Positions 24,865-32,194 of a stretch of 64,000 nt of DNA are shown here, one piece after another. The notes beneath the pieces were generated by a model. The model was not told the DNA's origin. It did not search any database and was given only the letters and a program-made list of their open reading frames with translations. Origin of the DNA: CAIKZZ01 sp035524495. Lineage in GTDB: Bacteria; Pseudomonadota; Gammaproteobacteria; Steroidobacterales; Steroidobacteraceae. The stretch lies in contig DATKOR010000045.1 of NCBI GenBank assembly GCA_035524495.1, positions 1 through 64,000 on the forward strand, in the 5' to 3' direction. The stretch's first letter is position 1; each line of letters opens with the position of its first letter. Position numbers and translations under genes: made by a program.

Positions 24865-25569
24865 ATGCATGCCTACGACGTGATCGTGAACTTCTTCAAG
24901 CAGGGAGGCTTCTTCCTGTACCCGATCGCCCTGATCTGGGCGATCGGCCTGGTGATCGCCATCGAGCGGTTCGCCTACCTCATGAAGGTCGGGACCGGCA
25001 ACAAGCGCCTGTGGGACCAGCTGCAGCCGCTGTTCGAGGCCGGCAACTTCAAGCAGGCGACCAACGCCGTCTCCGACTCGGACACCGCGCTCGCACAGGT
25101 CATGCGCTACGGCATGAGCCGCATCACGACCGCGCGGCGCCGCGAGGACATCGAGAAGGCAATGGAGGAGAGCCTGGTCGAGGTGATCCCGCACCTCGAG
25201 CGGCGCACCCACTACCTCGCCGCGCTCGCCAACATCGGCATGCTGATGGGCCTGTTCGGTACCGTGCTCGGCCTGATCAACGCCTTCGCCGCGGTCGCCC
25301 AGGCGAACCCGGCCGAGAAGGCGAGCCTGCTGTCGGCGAGCATCTCGGTGGCGATGAACAACACGGCACTCGGCCTGCTGGTCGCGATCACGCTGCTGCT
25401 GTCGCACCTGTATCTCGAGACCAAGACGACCAACATCGTCGACAGCCTCGAGGTCGCGAGCGTGAAGTTCTTGAACGCCCTGTCCGAGCGCCAGCAGCGC
25501 GCCGAGGCGCCCGCGACTGCCGCGAGCGCGGCACCGCGCGGCGGTGAGGTGCGCGGGGCGAGGGCATGA
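24865..25569 (+). CDS. MotA/TolQ/ExbB proton-channel protein
   Basis: The product has 234 residues with three expected membrane segments: YPIALIWAIGLVIAIERFAYL near the N-terminus, YLAALANIGMLMGLFGTVLGL and ISVAMNNTALGLLVAITLLL. GLFGTVLGLINAF and NNTALGLLVAI are the conserved channel-lining parts of the TolQ/ExbB/MotA family. With ExbD/TolR partners it would use the proton gradient to drive movement or force across the envelope. The two ExbD genes follow directly (ATGA), then a TonB-like protein. In M. xanthus the equivalent is AglR with AglQ and AglS. It is homologous as a family; orthology is not shown. Confidence 0.93.
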   Translation: MHAYDVIVNFFKQGGFFLYPIALIWAIGLVIAIERFAYLMKVGTGNKRLWDQLQPLFEAGNFKQATNAVSDSDTALAQVMRYGMSRITTARRREDIEKAMEESLVEVIPHLERRTHYLAALANIGMLMGLFGTVLGLINAFAAVAQANPAEKASLLSASISVAMNNTALGLLVAITLLLSHLYLETKTTNIVDSLEVASVKFLNALSERQQRAEAPATAASAAPRGGEVRGARA

Positions 25570-26075
25570 GCGGATCCTCGATAGCCCGCCGCCAGGCGCG
25601 CAACCATGCGCGCTACAAGGGTCGGAACGATATCAACATCGTTCCGATGCTCGACATTTTCACGATCCTCGTGTTCTTCCTGATCTTCACGGCCGTGTTC
25701 TCGAAGACCCACATCGTCGAGATGAATCTGCCGGCCCAGAGTTCCGAGCCCCTGTCGCTGCCCGAGGGGCTCGTGCTCGAGATCGTGGTGCGCAAGGACG
25801 GTCTGGTGGTGCAGGACAAGAACTCGGGGCCCCTGCAGCCGTTCCCGAACAACGAGCAGGGCTACGACTTCGACGGCCTCAACTCGTACCTGACCCGCGT
25901 CAAGGCCCGCTTCCCGGAGCTCAAGTCCGCGACGGTGCTGCTCGAGCAGAACATCCCGTATGACACGATCATCGCGACGATGGACGCGGTGAAGTCCTAC
26001 GAGGGCACGCTCGACGGCCAGCCGGCGCGCGGCGAACTGTTCCCGCAGATCTCGCTCGGAGATGCGCCGACATGA
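25566..26075 (+). CDS. ExbD/TolR family protein (first copy)
   Basis: The product has 169 residues. After a basic cytoplasmic N-terminus comes one membrane helix, NIVPMLDIFTILVFFLIFTA, with the essential Asp of the family (LDIF). A periplasmic domain follows, including ELKSATVLLEQNIPYDTIIA. It pairs with the ExbB-like protein in the stator. ATGA overlaps link it to both neighbours. Two different ExbD proteins in a row with a single ExbB is the Agl-type (AglR, AglQ, AglS) rather than the simple Exb or Tol arrangement. Confidence 0.93.
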   Translation: MSGSSIARRQARNHARYKGRNDINIVPMLDIFTILVFFLIFTAVFSKTHIVEMNLPAQSSEPLSLPEGLVLEIVVRKDGLVVQDKNSGPLQPFPNNEQGYDFDGLNSYLTRVKARFPELKSATVLLEQNIPYDTIIATMDAVKSYEGTLDGQPARGELFPQISLGDAPT

Positions 26076-26587
26076 TTGCCTCGCGCCTGAAGCGCTACCG
26101 CAAGTCCGGCGGCCACCACAGTGGTCACGGCATGCCGGCGCTCATCCCGATGATCGACATGCTCGTGATCCTGGTCGTGTACATGCTGATTCACACGGCC
26201 GACTACGAGATCCTGCCGAACACCAAGAACATCTCGATCCCGCAGTCGATCTCCGAGTCGCGCCCGCGGGAGTCGACGGTGCTGATGGTCACGCGCGACA
26301 TGATCTTCGTAAACGGCAACGCGACCGCCTCGGTCGCGGACATCGACGCCGACGTGCCGGCGGCGCGCGATTCACTGCAGGCGAGCCTGAAGGCGGAGAC
26401 GCAGAAGCGCACGCAGTTGCGGCCCGACGACCCGACCGCCCGTGAGGTCACGGTGATGGCCGACAAGGGCCTGCCGTACAGCCTGCTGAAGAAGATCATG
26501 TTGGCGGCGACCGCGGCGGACATCGGCAAGATGTCGCTGGCGGTCATCGAGAAAGAGCGGGCCTACCACGGCCCGAACCCTGGCTGA
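26072..26587 (+). CDS. ExbD/TolR family protein (second copy)
   Basis: The product has 171 residues. A His/Gly-containing N-terminus (GGHHSGHGMP) leads to the membrane helix ALIPMIDMLVILVVYMLIHT with the family Asp (IDML). The periplasmic domain ends with VMADKGLPYSLLKKIMLAAT. It differs clearly in sequence from the first copy, so the pair is probably a heteromeric stator. It overlaps the first copy by ATGA, and the TonB-like gene starts 21 bp later. Confidence 0.92.
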   Translation: MIASRLKRYRKSGGHHSGHGMPALIPMIDMLVILVVYMLIHTADYEILPNTKNISIPQSISESRPRESTVLMVTRDMIFVNGNATASVADIDADVPAARDSLQASLKAETQKRTQLRPDDPTAREVTVMADKGLPYSLLKKIMLAATAADIGKMSLAVIEKERAYHGPNPG

Positions 26588-26608
26588 GTTTCGCCGAGCG
26601 AGCCCACG

Positions 26609-27523
26609 ATGACCGCGCTTTCGACCAATTATCGGATCTTCGAGCTTCCCTGGACGCCGAACGACGACGAGGAGCGGCATTTTAAACGGCTGCTCACGAT
26701 CGGCATCGTCATCTGGCTGATCATCGTCTTCGGCACGCAGCTGCTGCCGACGCCGGAGCGTCCGGCCGCACAGCCGCTGCCCGAGGAGGTCGTCAAGCTC
26801 GTGCTGCAGCCGCCGTTGCCGAAGCCGAAGCCCGTCGAGGAGAAGAAGCCGGAGCCCAAGCCGATCCCGAAGACGGTCGTGCCGCCTCCGCAGGTCGACA
26901 AGACCGAGCAGGCGCGCAAGAAGGCGCAGAAGGCGATGAACGCCGTCAAAGACGAGCTCGCCGACCTGCGCGCGGCGCTCAACACCGAGCAGCTCGCGAG
27001 CGCCAAGCCGCTCAAGGACAAGGTCGACGGCCCGGCGCGCGCCGAGCGCTCGCTGATCACGTCGAACCTGACGGGCGGCAGCGGCGGCATCAACACCGCG
27101 GCGCTCAGTTCCGGCTTCGGTGGCGGACCGGGCTCGCTGCACGGCCACTCGACGATGCAGGGCGTCCAGTCCTTCGCCGACGGCATCCGCAAGGACCACG
27201 CCGAGGCCAAGCGCACCGGCTCGAGCGGCAAGGCCTCGCGCAGCCGCGAAGAGATCGAAATGGTGTTCGACCGCAACAAGGCGGCGATCTACGCGCTCTA
27301 CAATCGCGCGCTGCGCGACAATCCGCAGCTGCAGGGCAAGGTCGTCGTGCAGCTGACGATCGCCCCGACCGGCGAGGTCACCGACTGCAAAGTGCTGTCG
27401 TCGGAGCTCAAGGACGAAGAGCTCGAGCGCAAGCTCGTGGCGCGGATCAAGATGTTCAAGTTCGACGACAAGGACGTCGAGCTGATCACGACGACGAAGC
27501 CGATCGACTTCTTCCCGGCCTGA
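26609..27523 (+). CDS. TonB-like protein with AgmX/PglI C-terminal domain
   Basis: The product has 304 residues. One membrane helix (TIGIVIWLIIVFGTQLL, about 31-47) is followed by a Pro/Lys-rich periplasmic spacer as in TonB (PLPKPKPVEEKKPEPKP). A helical part and a Gly-rich stretch come next. The C-terminal 90 residues (REEIEMVFDRNKAAIYALYNR, then GKVVVQLTIAPTGEVTDCKV) match the AgmX/PglI C-terminal domain. AgmX (GltJ) belongs to the adventurous gliding machine of M. xanthus. Placed after one ExbB and two ExbD genes, it is the likely force-transmitting part linking the inner membrane to the TPR and outer-membrane proteins. Confidence 0.88.
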   Translation: MTALSTNYRIFELPWTPNDDEERHFKRLLTIGIVIWLIIVFGTQLLPTPERPAAQPLPEEVVKLVLQPPLPKPKPVEEKKPEPKPIPKTVVPPPQVDKTEQARKKAQKAMNAVKDELADLRAALNTEQLASAKPLKDKVDGPARAERSLITSNLTGGSGGINTAALSSGFGGGPGSLHGHSTMQGVQSFADGIRKDHAEAKRTGSSGKASRSREEIEMVFDRNKAAIYALYNRALRDNPQLQGKVVVQLTIAPTGEVTDCKVLSSELKDEELERKLVARIKMFKFDDKDVELITTTKPIDFFPA

Positions 27524-27533
27524 ACGCCGCGAC

Positions 27534-27926
27534 GTGCTGGCGCGCTACTACGTCGCGCTGAAGACGCTGCACGTCGCGTCGGTCGCGCTCTCGATCGGGC
27601 TGTTCCTGTTCCGGGCCGGCCTCAGGATCGCGGGCTCGAGCCTGCTCGGCACGCGCGTGCTGCGCATCGCGCCGCATGTCATCGACACGGTGCTGCTCGC
27701 GAGCGCCGTGCTGCTGACGCTGATCCTGCACCAGTATCCGTTCGTCAACGACTGGCTGACCGCGAAGCTCGTCGCGCTCATTGCCTACGTCGTCCTCGGC
27801 TCGATCGCGCTGCGCCGCGGACGCACGCCGGCGGTCCGCGCAGTCGCGCTCGTCGCGGCGCTGCTGGCGGTCGGCTACATCCTCGGTACCGCGCTCCACC
27901 ACGACGCCAACCCGCTGCGCTGGTGA
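27534..27926 (+). CDS. SirB2-family membrane protein
   Basis: The product has 130 residues and is almost entirely hydrophobic, with about four membrane helices (VALKTLHVASVALSIGLFLF, APHVIDTVLLASAVLLTLIL, AKLVALIAYVVLGSIAL, ALLAVGYILGTALHH). LKTLHVASVALSIGLFLFR and HVIDTVLLASAV fit SirB2, a family with a historic link to invasion regulation but no known biochemical activity. The start is GTG at 27534, 10 bp after the AgmX-like gene. It ends the plus-strand run and is convergent with the EamA gene. It may be just a passenger. Confidence 0.85.
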   Translation: MLARYYVALKTLHVASVALSIGLFLFRAGLRIAGSSLLGTRVLRIAPHVIDTVLLASAVLLTLILHQYPFVNDWLTAKLVALIAYVVLGSIALRRGRTPAVRAVALVAALLAVGYILGTALHHDANPLRW

Positions 27927-27942
27927 GCGGCGGGCCTGCCCC

Positions 27943-28881
27943 TCAGTCGTCCGGGCCGCCCGCAGCGCCCGGGCGCCGCGCGAACTCCAGCGAGAGGATC
28001 CCGGCGACGATCAGCGCGACGCCGGCCCATTGCGCGGTGCGCAGGCGCTCACCGAGCAGCCACGCGCCGAGCAGGATCGTGGTCGGCGGCCCGACGGTCG
28101 CGATCACCGATGCCCGTGGCGCGCCGAGGCGCTGAACGCCCTCGGCCATGGCCCACAGCGGCACGACCGTGGCACCGATCACCAGCGCGAGCATCAGCCA
28201 CAGGTCGCGCGCGTTCCAGGCGCCGGCGCTCACCCGGCCGCTGAGCGCCTGCTGCACCACGAGGCACAGCGCCGCGGCGGCGAGCGCATAGAAGCTGAAC
28301 GCCAGGCTCCCGATCGTCGGCGTCAGGCGCTCGCCGGCAAGATAGTAGAGGGCCGACGTCAGCGCGCAGATGAGCACCAGCCCGGCGCCGGTGAGGTTGC
28401 CGTGCAGCACGCCGAGGTCGAGCGCGGTGACCACCATCACGATGCCCGCGTAGGTGATCACGAGCGCGGCGAGCACCCGTCCCTCCGGCCGGCGGCGGTA
28501 CAGCACCGCGTGCAGCACGACGATGACCGACGGGTACGAGAACAGCAGCACCCGCTCGACGCTCGCATCGATCATCGCGAGCGCCCTGAAGTCGAGCAGG
28601 GCGCCGACGTAGTAGCAGATGGCGCCCGCGAGCACCGAGCCGAGGAGCGCGCGCGGCGGCGGGCGAAACAGGCGCTCGGCGCCGATCGCCCACCAGGCCC
28701 AGGCGCCCAGCACCGGAAGCGCCAGCAACGCGCGCACCGTCAGGACCGTGTCCGGGTCCCAGCCGTCGGCGTACAGGAACTTCGCGATGACGCCCTTGGC
28801 CGCGAAGCCGACCGAGCCGACGATCGAGAGGCCGATGCCGAGCCACGGGACACCGGGATTGTCACGCAGCGCGCGCGTCAC
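27943..28881 (-). CDS. EamA/DMT-family transporter
   Basis: The product has 312 residues with ten expected membrane helices in two EamA repeats, for example GIGLSIVGSVGFAAKGVIAK near the start and SLAFSFYALAAAALCLVV in the second half. EamA proteins are inner-membrane exporters of metabolites; the substrate cannot be told from sequence. GTG at 28881 is the start and overlaps the TGA of the nitroreductase gene upstream (GTGA), so the two are coupled. The typical second-repeat end VGPPTTILLGAWLLGERL is present. Confidence 0.88.
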   Translation of the reverse strand: MTRALRDNPGVPWLGIGLSIVGSVGFAAKGVIAKFLYADGWDPDTVLTVRALLALPVLGAWAWWAIGAERLFRPPPRALLGSVLAGAICYYVGALLDFRALAMIDASVERVLLFSYPSVIVVLHAVLYRRRPEGRVLAALVITYAGIVMVVTALDLGVLHGNLTGAGLVLICALTSALYYLAGERLTPTIGSLAFSFYALAAAALCLVVQQALSGRVSAGAWNARDLWLMLALVIGATVVPLWAMAEGVQRLGAPRASVIATVGPPTTILLGAWLLGERLRTAQWAGVALIVAGILSLEFARRPGAAGGPDD

Positions 28882-29558
28882 GCGGCCTCCTCGGGTCCAT
28901 GCCAGGTCGTGAACTCGTCGACCGCGAGGCGGCTCGGCCGAAAGCCGTTGACCGGGGCGGTGCGGTCGGCATAGCCGAGCGCCATGCCGCAGATCAGGAC
29001 CGGCGCATCCGCGACCCGCAGGTGCGCCCGGATGATCGCGTGAAACGGCGCCCACGCGGCCTGCGGGCACGTCGCGAGCCCTTGACCGACGGCGGCGACC
29101 ATCAGCGCCTCGAGGAACATCCCGTAGTCGAGCCAGCTGCCGGGACCGAGGTCGGGGTCGATGAAGAAGAACAGCCCGACGGGCGCCCCGAAGAAGTCGT
29201 AGTTGCGAAGCTCCTGCGCGAGCCCGGCCGCGCGGTCGCCGCGCGCGATCCCGAGCAGCGAGTAAAGGCCCCAGCCGCAGGCGCGGCGCCGCGCGAGGTA
29301 CGGCTCGCGCCACACGGACGGATAGTAGTCATAGGGCCATGCCGGCGGCGCGGCGGCGGCGGCCCGTTCGCGGACCGCGCCGCAGATCGCGTCGCGCACC
29401 GCGCCGCTCACGACGTGCACCTGCCACGGCTGGATGTTCGAGCCGCTGGGCGCGAAGCGCGCCTGTTCGAGTATCGATGCGATTATCGCGCGGGAGACGG
29501 GCTCGCGGCGAAAGGCGCGGGTGGAACCGCGGCCGCGCAAGGCGGTGGCAACGTCCAT
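28878..29558 (-). CDS. Nitroreductase-family FMN oxidoreductase
   Basis: The product has 226 residues. The N-terminus RGRGSTRAFRREPVSRAII and the FAPSGSNIQPWQVHVVSG stretch are the FMN-binding signatures of the nitroreductase fold. GLATCPQAAWAPFHAIIR and a GYADRTAPVNGFRP tail fit the same family. Members reduce nitro groups, quinones or enones with NAD(P)H. It is upstream of and overlapping the EamA transporter gene, which suggests a shared detoxification or efflux role; this is inference. The ATG at 29558 is chosen because the family N-terminus begins there. Confidence 0.9.
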   Translation of the reverse strand: MDVATALRGRGSTRAFRREPVSRAIIASILEQARFAPSGSNIQPWQVHVVSGAVRDAICGAVRERAAAAAPPAWPYDYYPSVWREPYLARRRACGWGLYSLLGIARGDRAAGLAQELRNYDFFGAPVGLFFFIDPDLGPGSWLDYGMFLEALMVAAVGQGLATCPQAAWAPFHAIIRAHLRVADAPVLICGMALGYADRTAPVNGFRPSRLAVDEFTTWHGPEEAA

Positions 29559-29632
29559 GAGGGATCCGTTCGGCGGGACCCGGGCCACTGTATGCGATTC
29601 GGTGGCGCCTCGCACGCGGCGCCGGATACGGG

Positions 29633-30544
29633 CTACTCGGCGGCGGCGAGCCGCTTGTCGCGCAGGCTCGCGTGCGCGCGCTCGAGCCGTGCCGCGAGCT
29701 CGGGACCGAGCCTGAGCGCGACGCCGATCGACAGCACGTCGATCAGCGTCAGCTGCGCGAGCCGGGTCGTCATCGGCGTGTACACGTCGGTGTCCTCGTC
29801 GACCGCGATCCCGAGTGGCACCGTCGCGCGCAGCGCGAGCGGCGAGCCGGGCGGGGCGATCGCGATCACGCGGGCGCCGGCCTCGAGGGCGAGCTCGACG
29901 CTCGCGATCAGGTCGATGGTGCGCCCGGTGCTCGAGATCGCGACCACGACGTCCGCGCCGCTCAGCATCGTCGCCGCCATGCCGTGCACGTGGGCGTCGG
30001 CGTAAGACGCCGCCTGCAGTCCGAGGCGGAAGAACTTGTGGCGCGCGTCGGCGGCGACGATACCGGAGCTGCCGAGGCCGTAGAACTCGATGCGCCGCGC
30101 CGCGGCGAGCAGCCGGATCGCCTCCTCGAGGTGCGCCGGCGCGATCTGGCCCGACACGTCGCGCAGCGTGCGCGCGGCGCGCTCGAACACCTTCGCGGCG
30201 AGTTCGGCCGGGGTATCGTCGCGGTCGATGTCGCGGTGCAGGACCGAGGCGCCGCTGCCGAGGCTGTGGGCGAGACGCAGGCGGAACGACTGGTAGCCGT
30301 CGAGACCCAGCGAGCGGCAGAAGCGGATCACGGTCGGGTCGCTGACGCCGGCGCGGACCGCGACGGCCGAGAGCGTGTTCTGCAGCACCCACGCGGGCGA
30401 AGCGAGCACGGTCTGCGCGACGCGCGCCTCGGCCGGCGGCAGCTCGGGCTTCAGTGCCGCGACGGTCCTCAGAAGCTGAGCCTCGCTCGCGGGCTCGTCG
30501 TGTCCGGCCCGAGGCTCGCGCGCGCCTACATTTCGTCGTGCCAT
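29633..30544 (-). CDS. hexR: RpiR-family regulator HexR
   Basis: The product has 303 residues. The N-terminal RpiR helix-turn-helix domain includes NTLSAVAVRAGVSDPTVIRFCRS, and the C-terminal SIS domain has FYGLGSSGIVAADARHKFFR and VVVAISSTGRTIDLI. HexR represses central carbon genes and is released by 2-keto-3-deoxy-6-phosphogluconate, the product of Edd. The gene overlaps the 3' end of zwf by 19 bp on the same strand, and edd-eda are divergent from zwf. Two HexR-like sites lie in the zwf-edd gap. The context makes this assignment strong. Confidence 0.93.
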   Translation of the reverse strand: MARRNVGAREPRAGHDEPASEAQLLRTVAALKPELPPAEARVAQTVLASPAWVLQNTLSAVAVRAGVSDPTVIRFCRSLGLDGYQSFRLRLAHSLGSGASVLHRDIDRDDTPAELAAKVFERAARTLRDVSGQIAPAHLEEAIRLLAAARRIEFYGLGSSGIVAADARHKFFRLGLQAASYADAHVHGMAATMLSGADVVVAISSTGRTIDLIASVELALEAGARVIAIAPPGSPLALRATVPLGIAVDEDTDVYTPMTTRLAQLTLIDVLSIGVALRLGPELAARLERAHASLRDKRLAAAE

Positions 30545-32028
30545 GCAAATCCGTCCCGTGCAATCAGCGCGCTCGAGGCCGCCGGGCCCCAGCTGCCCGC
30601 GGCGTAGGGGCGCGGGGCGTCGTCGTCGGCGTCCCAGGCGCTGCGGATCGGGTCGATCCAGTCCCAGGCGGCCTCGATCTCGTCCCGACGCATGAACAGC
30701 GTCAGGTTGCCCTGGATCGCGTCGCCGAGCAGCCGCTCGTAGGCCTCGAGCGGCCGGCCCTTGAACGACTCGCCGAGGTCGAGCGCGAGGTCCACCGGCT
30801 TGAGGCGCATCGCCTCGCCCGGGCTTTTCGCGAGGATCCTGAGCGTGATGCATTCGTCCGGCTGCAGCCGGATCACGAGCCGGTTCGGCGGCTGCGAGCT
30901 GAACGGCCCCGCGAAGATCGAGTGCGGCACCTGGTCGAACGTGACCACGATCTCGGCGACCTGGTCATGCAGCCGCTTGCCGGTGCGCAGGTAGAAGGGC
31001 ACGCCGGCCCAGCGCCAGGTGTCGATCTCGGCCTTGATCGCGACGAACGTCTCGGTGCGGCTCGCCGGCTCGACGCCGGACTCCTCGAGGTAGCCGGCCG
31101 CCCTGCTGGTACCGACGACCCCGCCGCGGTACTGGCCCCGCACGGTCTTGATCAGCGCCTCGGCATCGCCGATCGGGCGCAGCGCGCGCAGCACCTTCAG
31201 CTTCTCGTCGCGCACCGCGTCGGCGGCACTGCTGGCGGGCGGCTCCATCGCGAGGATGCACAGCAGCTGCAGCAGGTGGTTCTGCACCATGTCGCGCAGC
31301 GCCCCGGTGCGGTCGTAGAACGTGCCACGGGCCTCCACGCCGAGCTGCTCGGCGACCGTGATCTGCACGTGGCGGATCTGTCCGCGGCGCCACAGCGGCT
31401 CGAACAGCGCGTTGCCGAAGCGCAACGCGAGCAGGTTCTGGACCGTCTCCTTGCCGAGGTAGTGGTCGATCCGGTAGATCTGCCGCTCGCCGACCATCGC
31501 GCCGACGGTGTCGTTGATGCGTCGCGCCGACGCGCCGTCCTCGCCGAGCGGCTTCTCGAGCATGATGCGCGAGTCCGGTGTCACGATGCCGGCGGCGGCG
31601 AGCTCGCGGCAGATCGCCGCGAAGAGATCGGGCGCCGTGGACAGCGAGAAGATGCGTGCGACGCCCGGGCGCTGGCCGAGCTTGGCCGCGAGCACGCCGT
31701 AGTCGGCGGCGACGGTCGCATCGACGCGCAGGTAGCTCAGCACCGCGGCGAATTGCGGCCACGCGTCGGCCCGATAATCGGCACCGAGGTGCGCGCGCAG
31801 TGCCTTCTCGGCCTGCGCGCGGTACTCGTCGTCGTCGTGCGGGCTGCGCGCGAGGCCGATGATCCGCGAACCCGGCGCGATCGCGCCCGCGCAGTGCCGC
31901 CGAAAGAGCGCCGGCAGCAGCTTGCGCATCGCAAGGTCTCCGGTGCCCCCGAACAGCACGAGGTCGAATGGGAGCGGCGCCGGGTGGTGGCCCGTGCCCG
32001 CGGCGGCGGTGCGCGCGTCGGTACTCAT
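30526..32028 (-). CDS. zwf: Glucose-6-phosphate 1-dehydrogenase
   Basis: The product has 500 residues. It oxidises glucose 6-phosphate to 6-phosphogluconolactone with NAD(P)+. The nucleotide motif is LVLFGGTGDLAMRKLLPAL and the active-site signature is RIDHYLGKE; ARGTFYDRTGALRDMVQNH is also typical. It feeds the Entner-Doudoroff pathway together with the divergent edd and eda. No pgl gene is adjacent, so the lactonase must be elsewhere or the step spontaneous. A HexR-like site overlaps the expected -10 region of zwf just upstream (32036-32050). Confidence 0.97.
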   Translation of the reverse strand: MSTDARTAAAGTGHHPAPLPFDLVLFGGTGDLAMRKLLPALFRRHCAGAIAPGSRIIGLARSPHDDDEYRAQAEKALRAHLGADYRADAWPQFAAVLSYLRVDATVAADYGVLAAKLGQRPGVARIFSLSTAPDLFAAICRELAAAGIVTPDSRIMLEKPLGEDGASARRINDTVGAMVGERQIYRIDHYLGKETVQNLLALRFGNALFEPLWRRGQIRHVQITVAEQLGVEARGTFYDRTGALRDMVQNHLLQLLCILAMEPPASSAADAVRDEKLKVLRALRPIGDAEALIKTVRGQYRGGVVGTSRAAGYLEESGVEPASRTETFVAIKAEIDTWRWAGVPFYLRTGKRLHDQVAEIVVTFDQVPHSIFAGPFSSQPPNRLVIRLQPDECITLRILAKSPGEAMRLKPVDLALDLGESFKGRPLEAYERLLGDAIQGNLTLFMRRDEIEAAWDWIDPIRSAWDADDDAPRPYAAGSWGPAASSALIARDGFAWHDEM

Positions 32029-32035
32029 ACGGTTT

Positions 32036-32050
32036 TGTAGTTTATATACT
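32036..32050. promoter_or_regulatory. HexR-like operator at the zwf promoter
   Basis: TGTAGTTTATATACT matches 12 of 15 positions of the HexR consensus TGTARTWWWAYTACA as I recall it. It begins 8 bp upstream of the zwf start and contains the TATATA-like -10 candidate. HexR bound here would block zwf transcription. It is one of a pair with the site at 32153. Confidence 0.6.
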
Positions 32051-32152
32051 CATCGTCCACCAGTGAAGCGGTCTAACGTTATGTGAAGTAGAATGTAACA
32101 CATTGTTAATAAAGGAGTAAGAGAGGCGTGCTTCTGGTATTTCGATCGATAA

Positions 32153-32167
32153 TGTAGCTAAACTACT
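32153..32167. promoter_or_regulatory. HexR-like operator at the edd promoter
   Basis: TGTAGCTAAACTACT matches 13 of 15 positions of the recalled HexR consensus and has perfect GTAG/CTAC half-sites. It directly follows GATAAT (32148-32153), a likely edd -10, so it would cover the transcription start. It lies 28 bp before the chosen edd start. Confidence 0.65.
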
Positions 32168-32194
32168 CGCCTCGTGACGGGTATTGGAGGCGCG

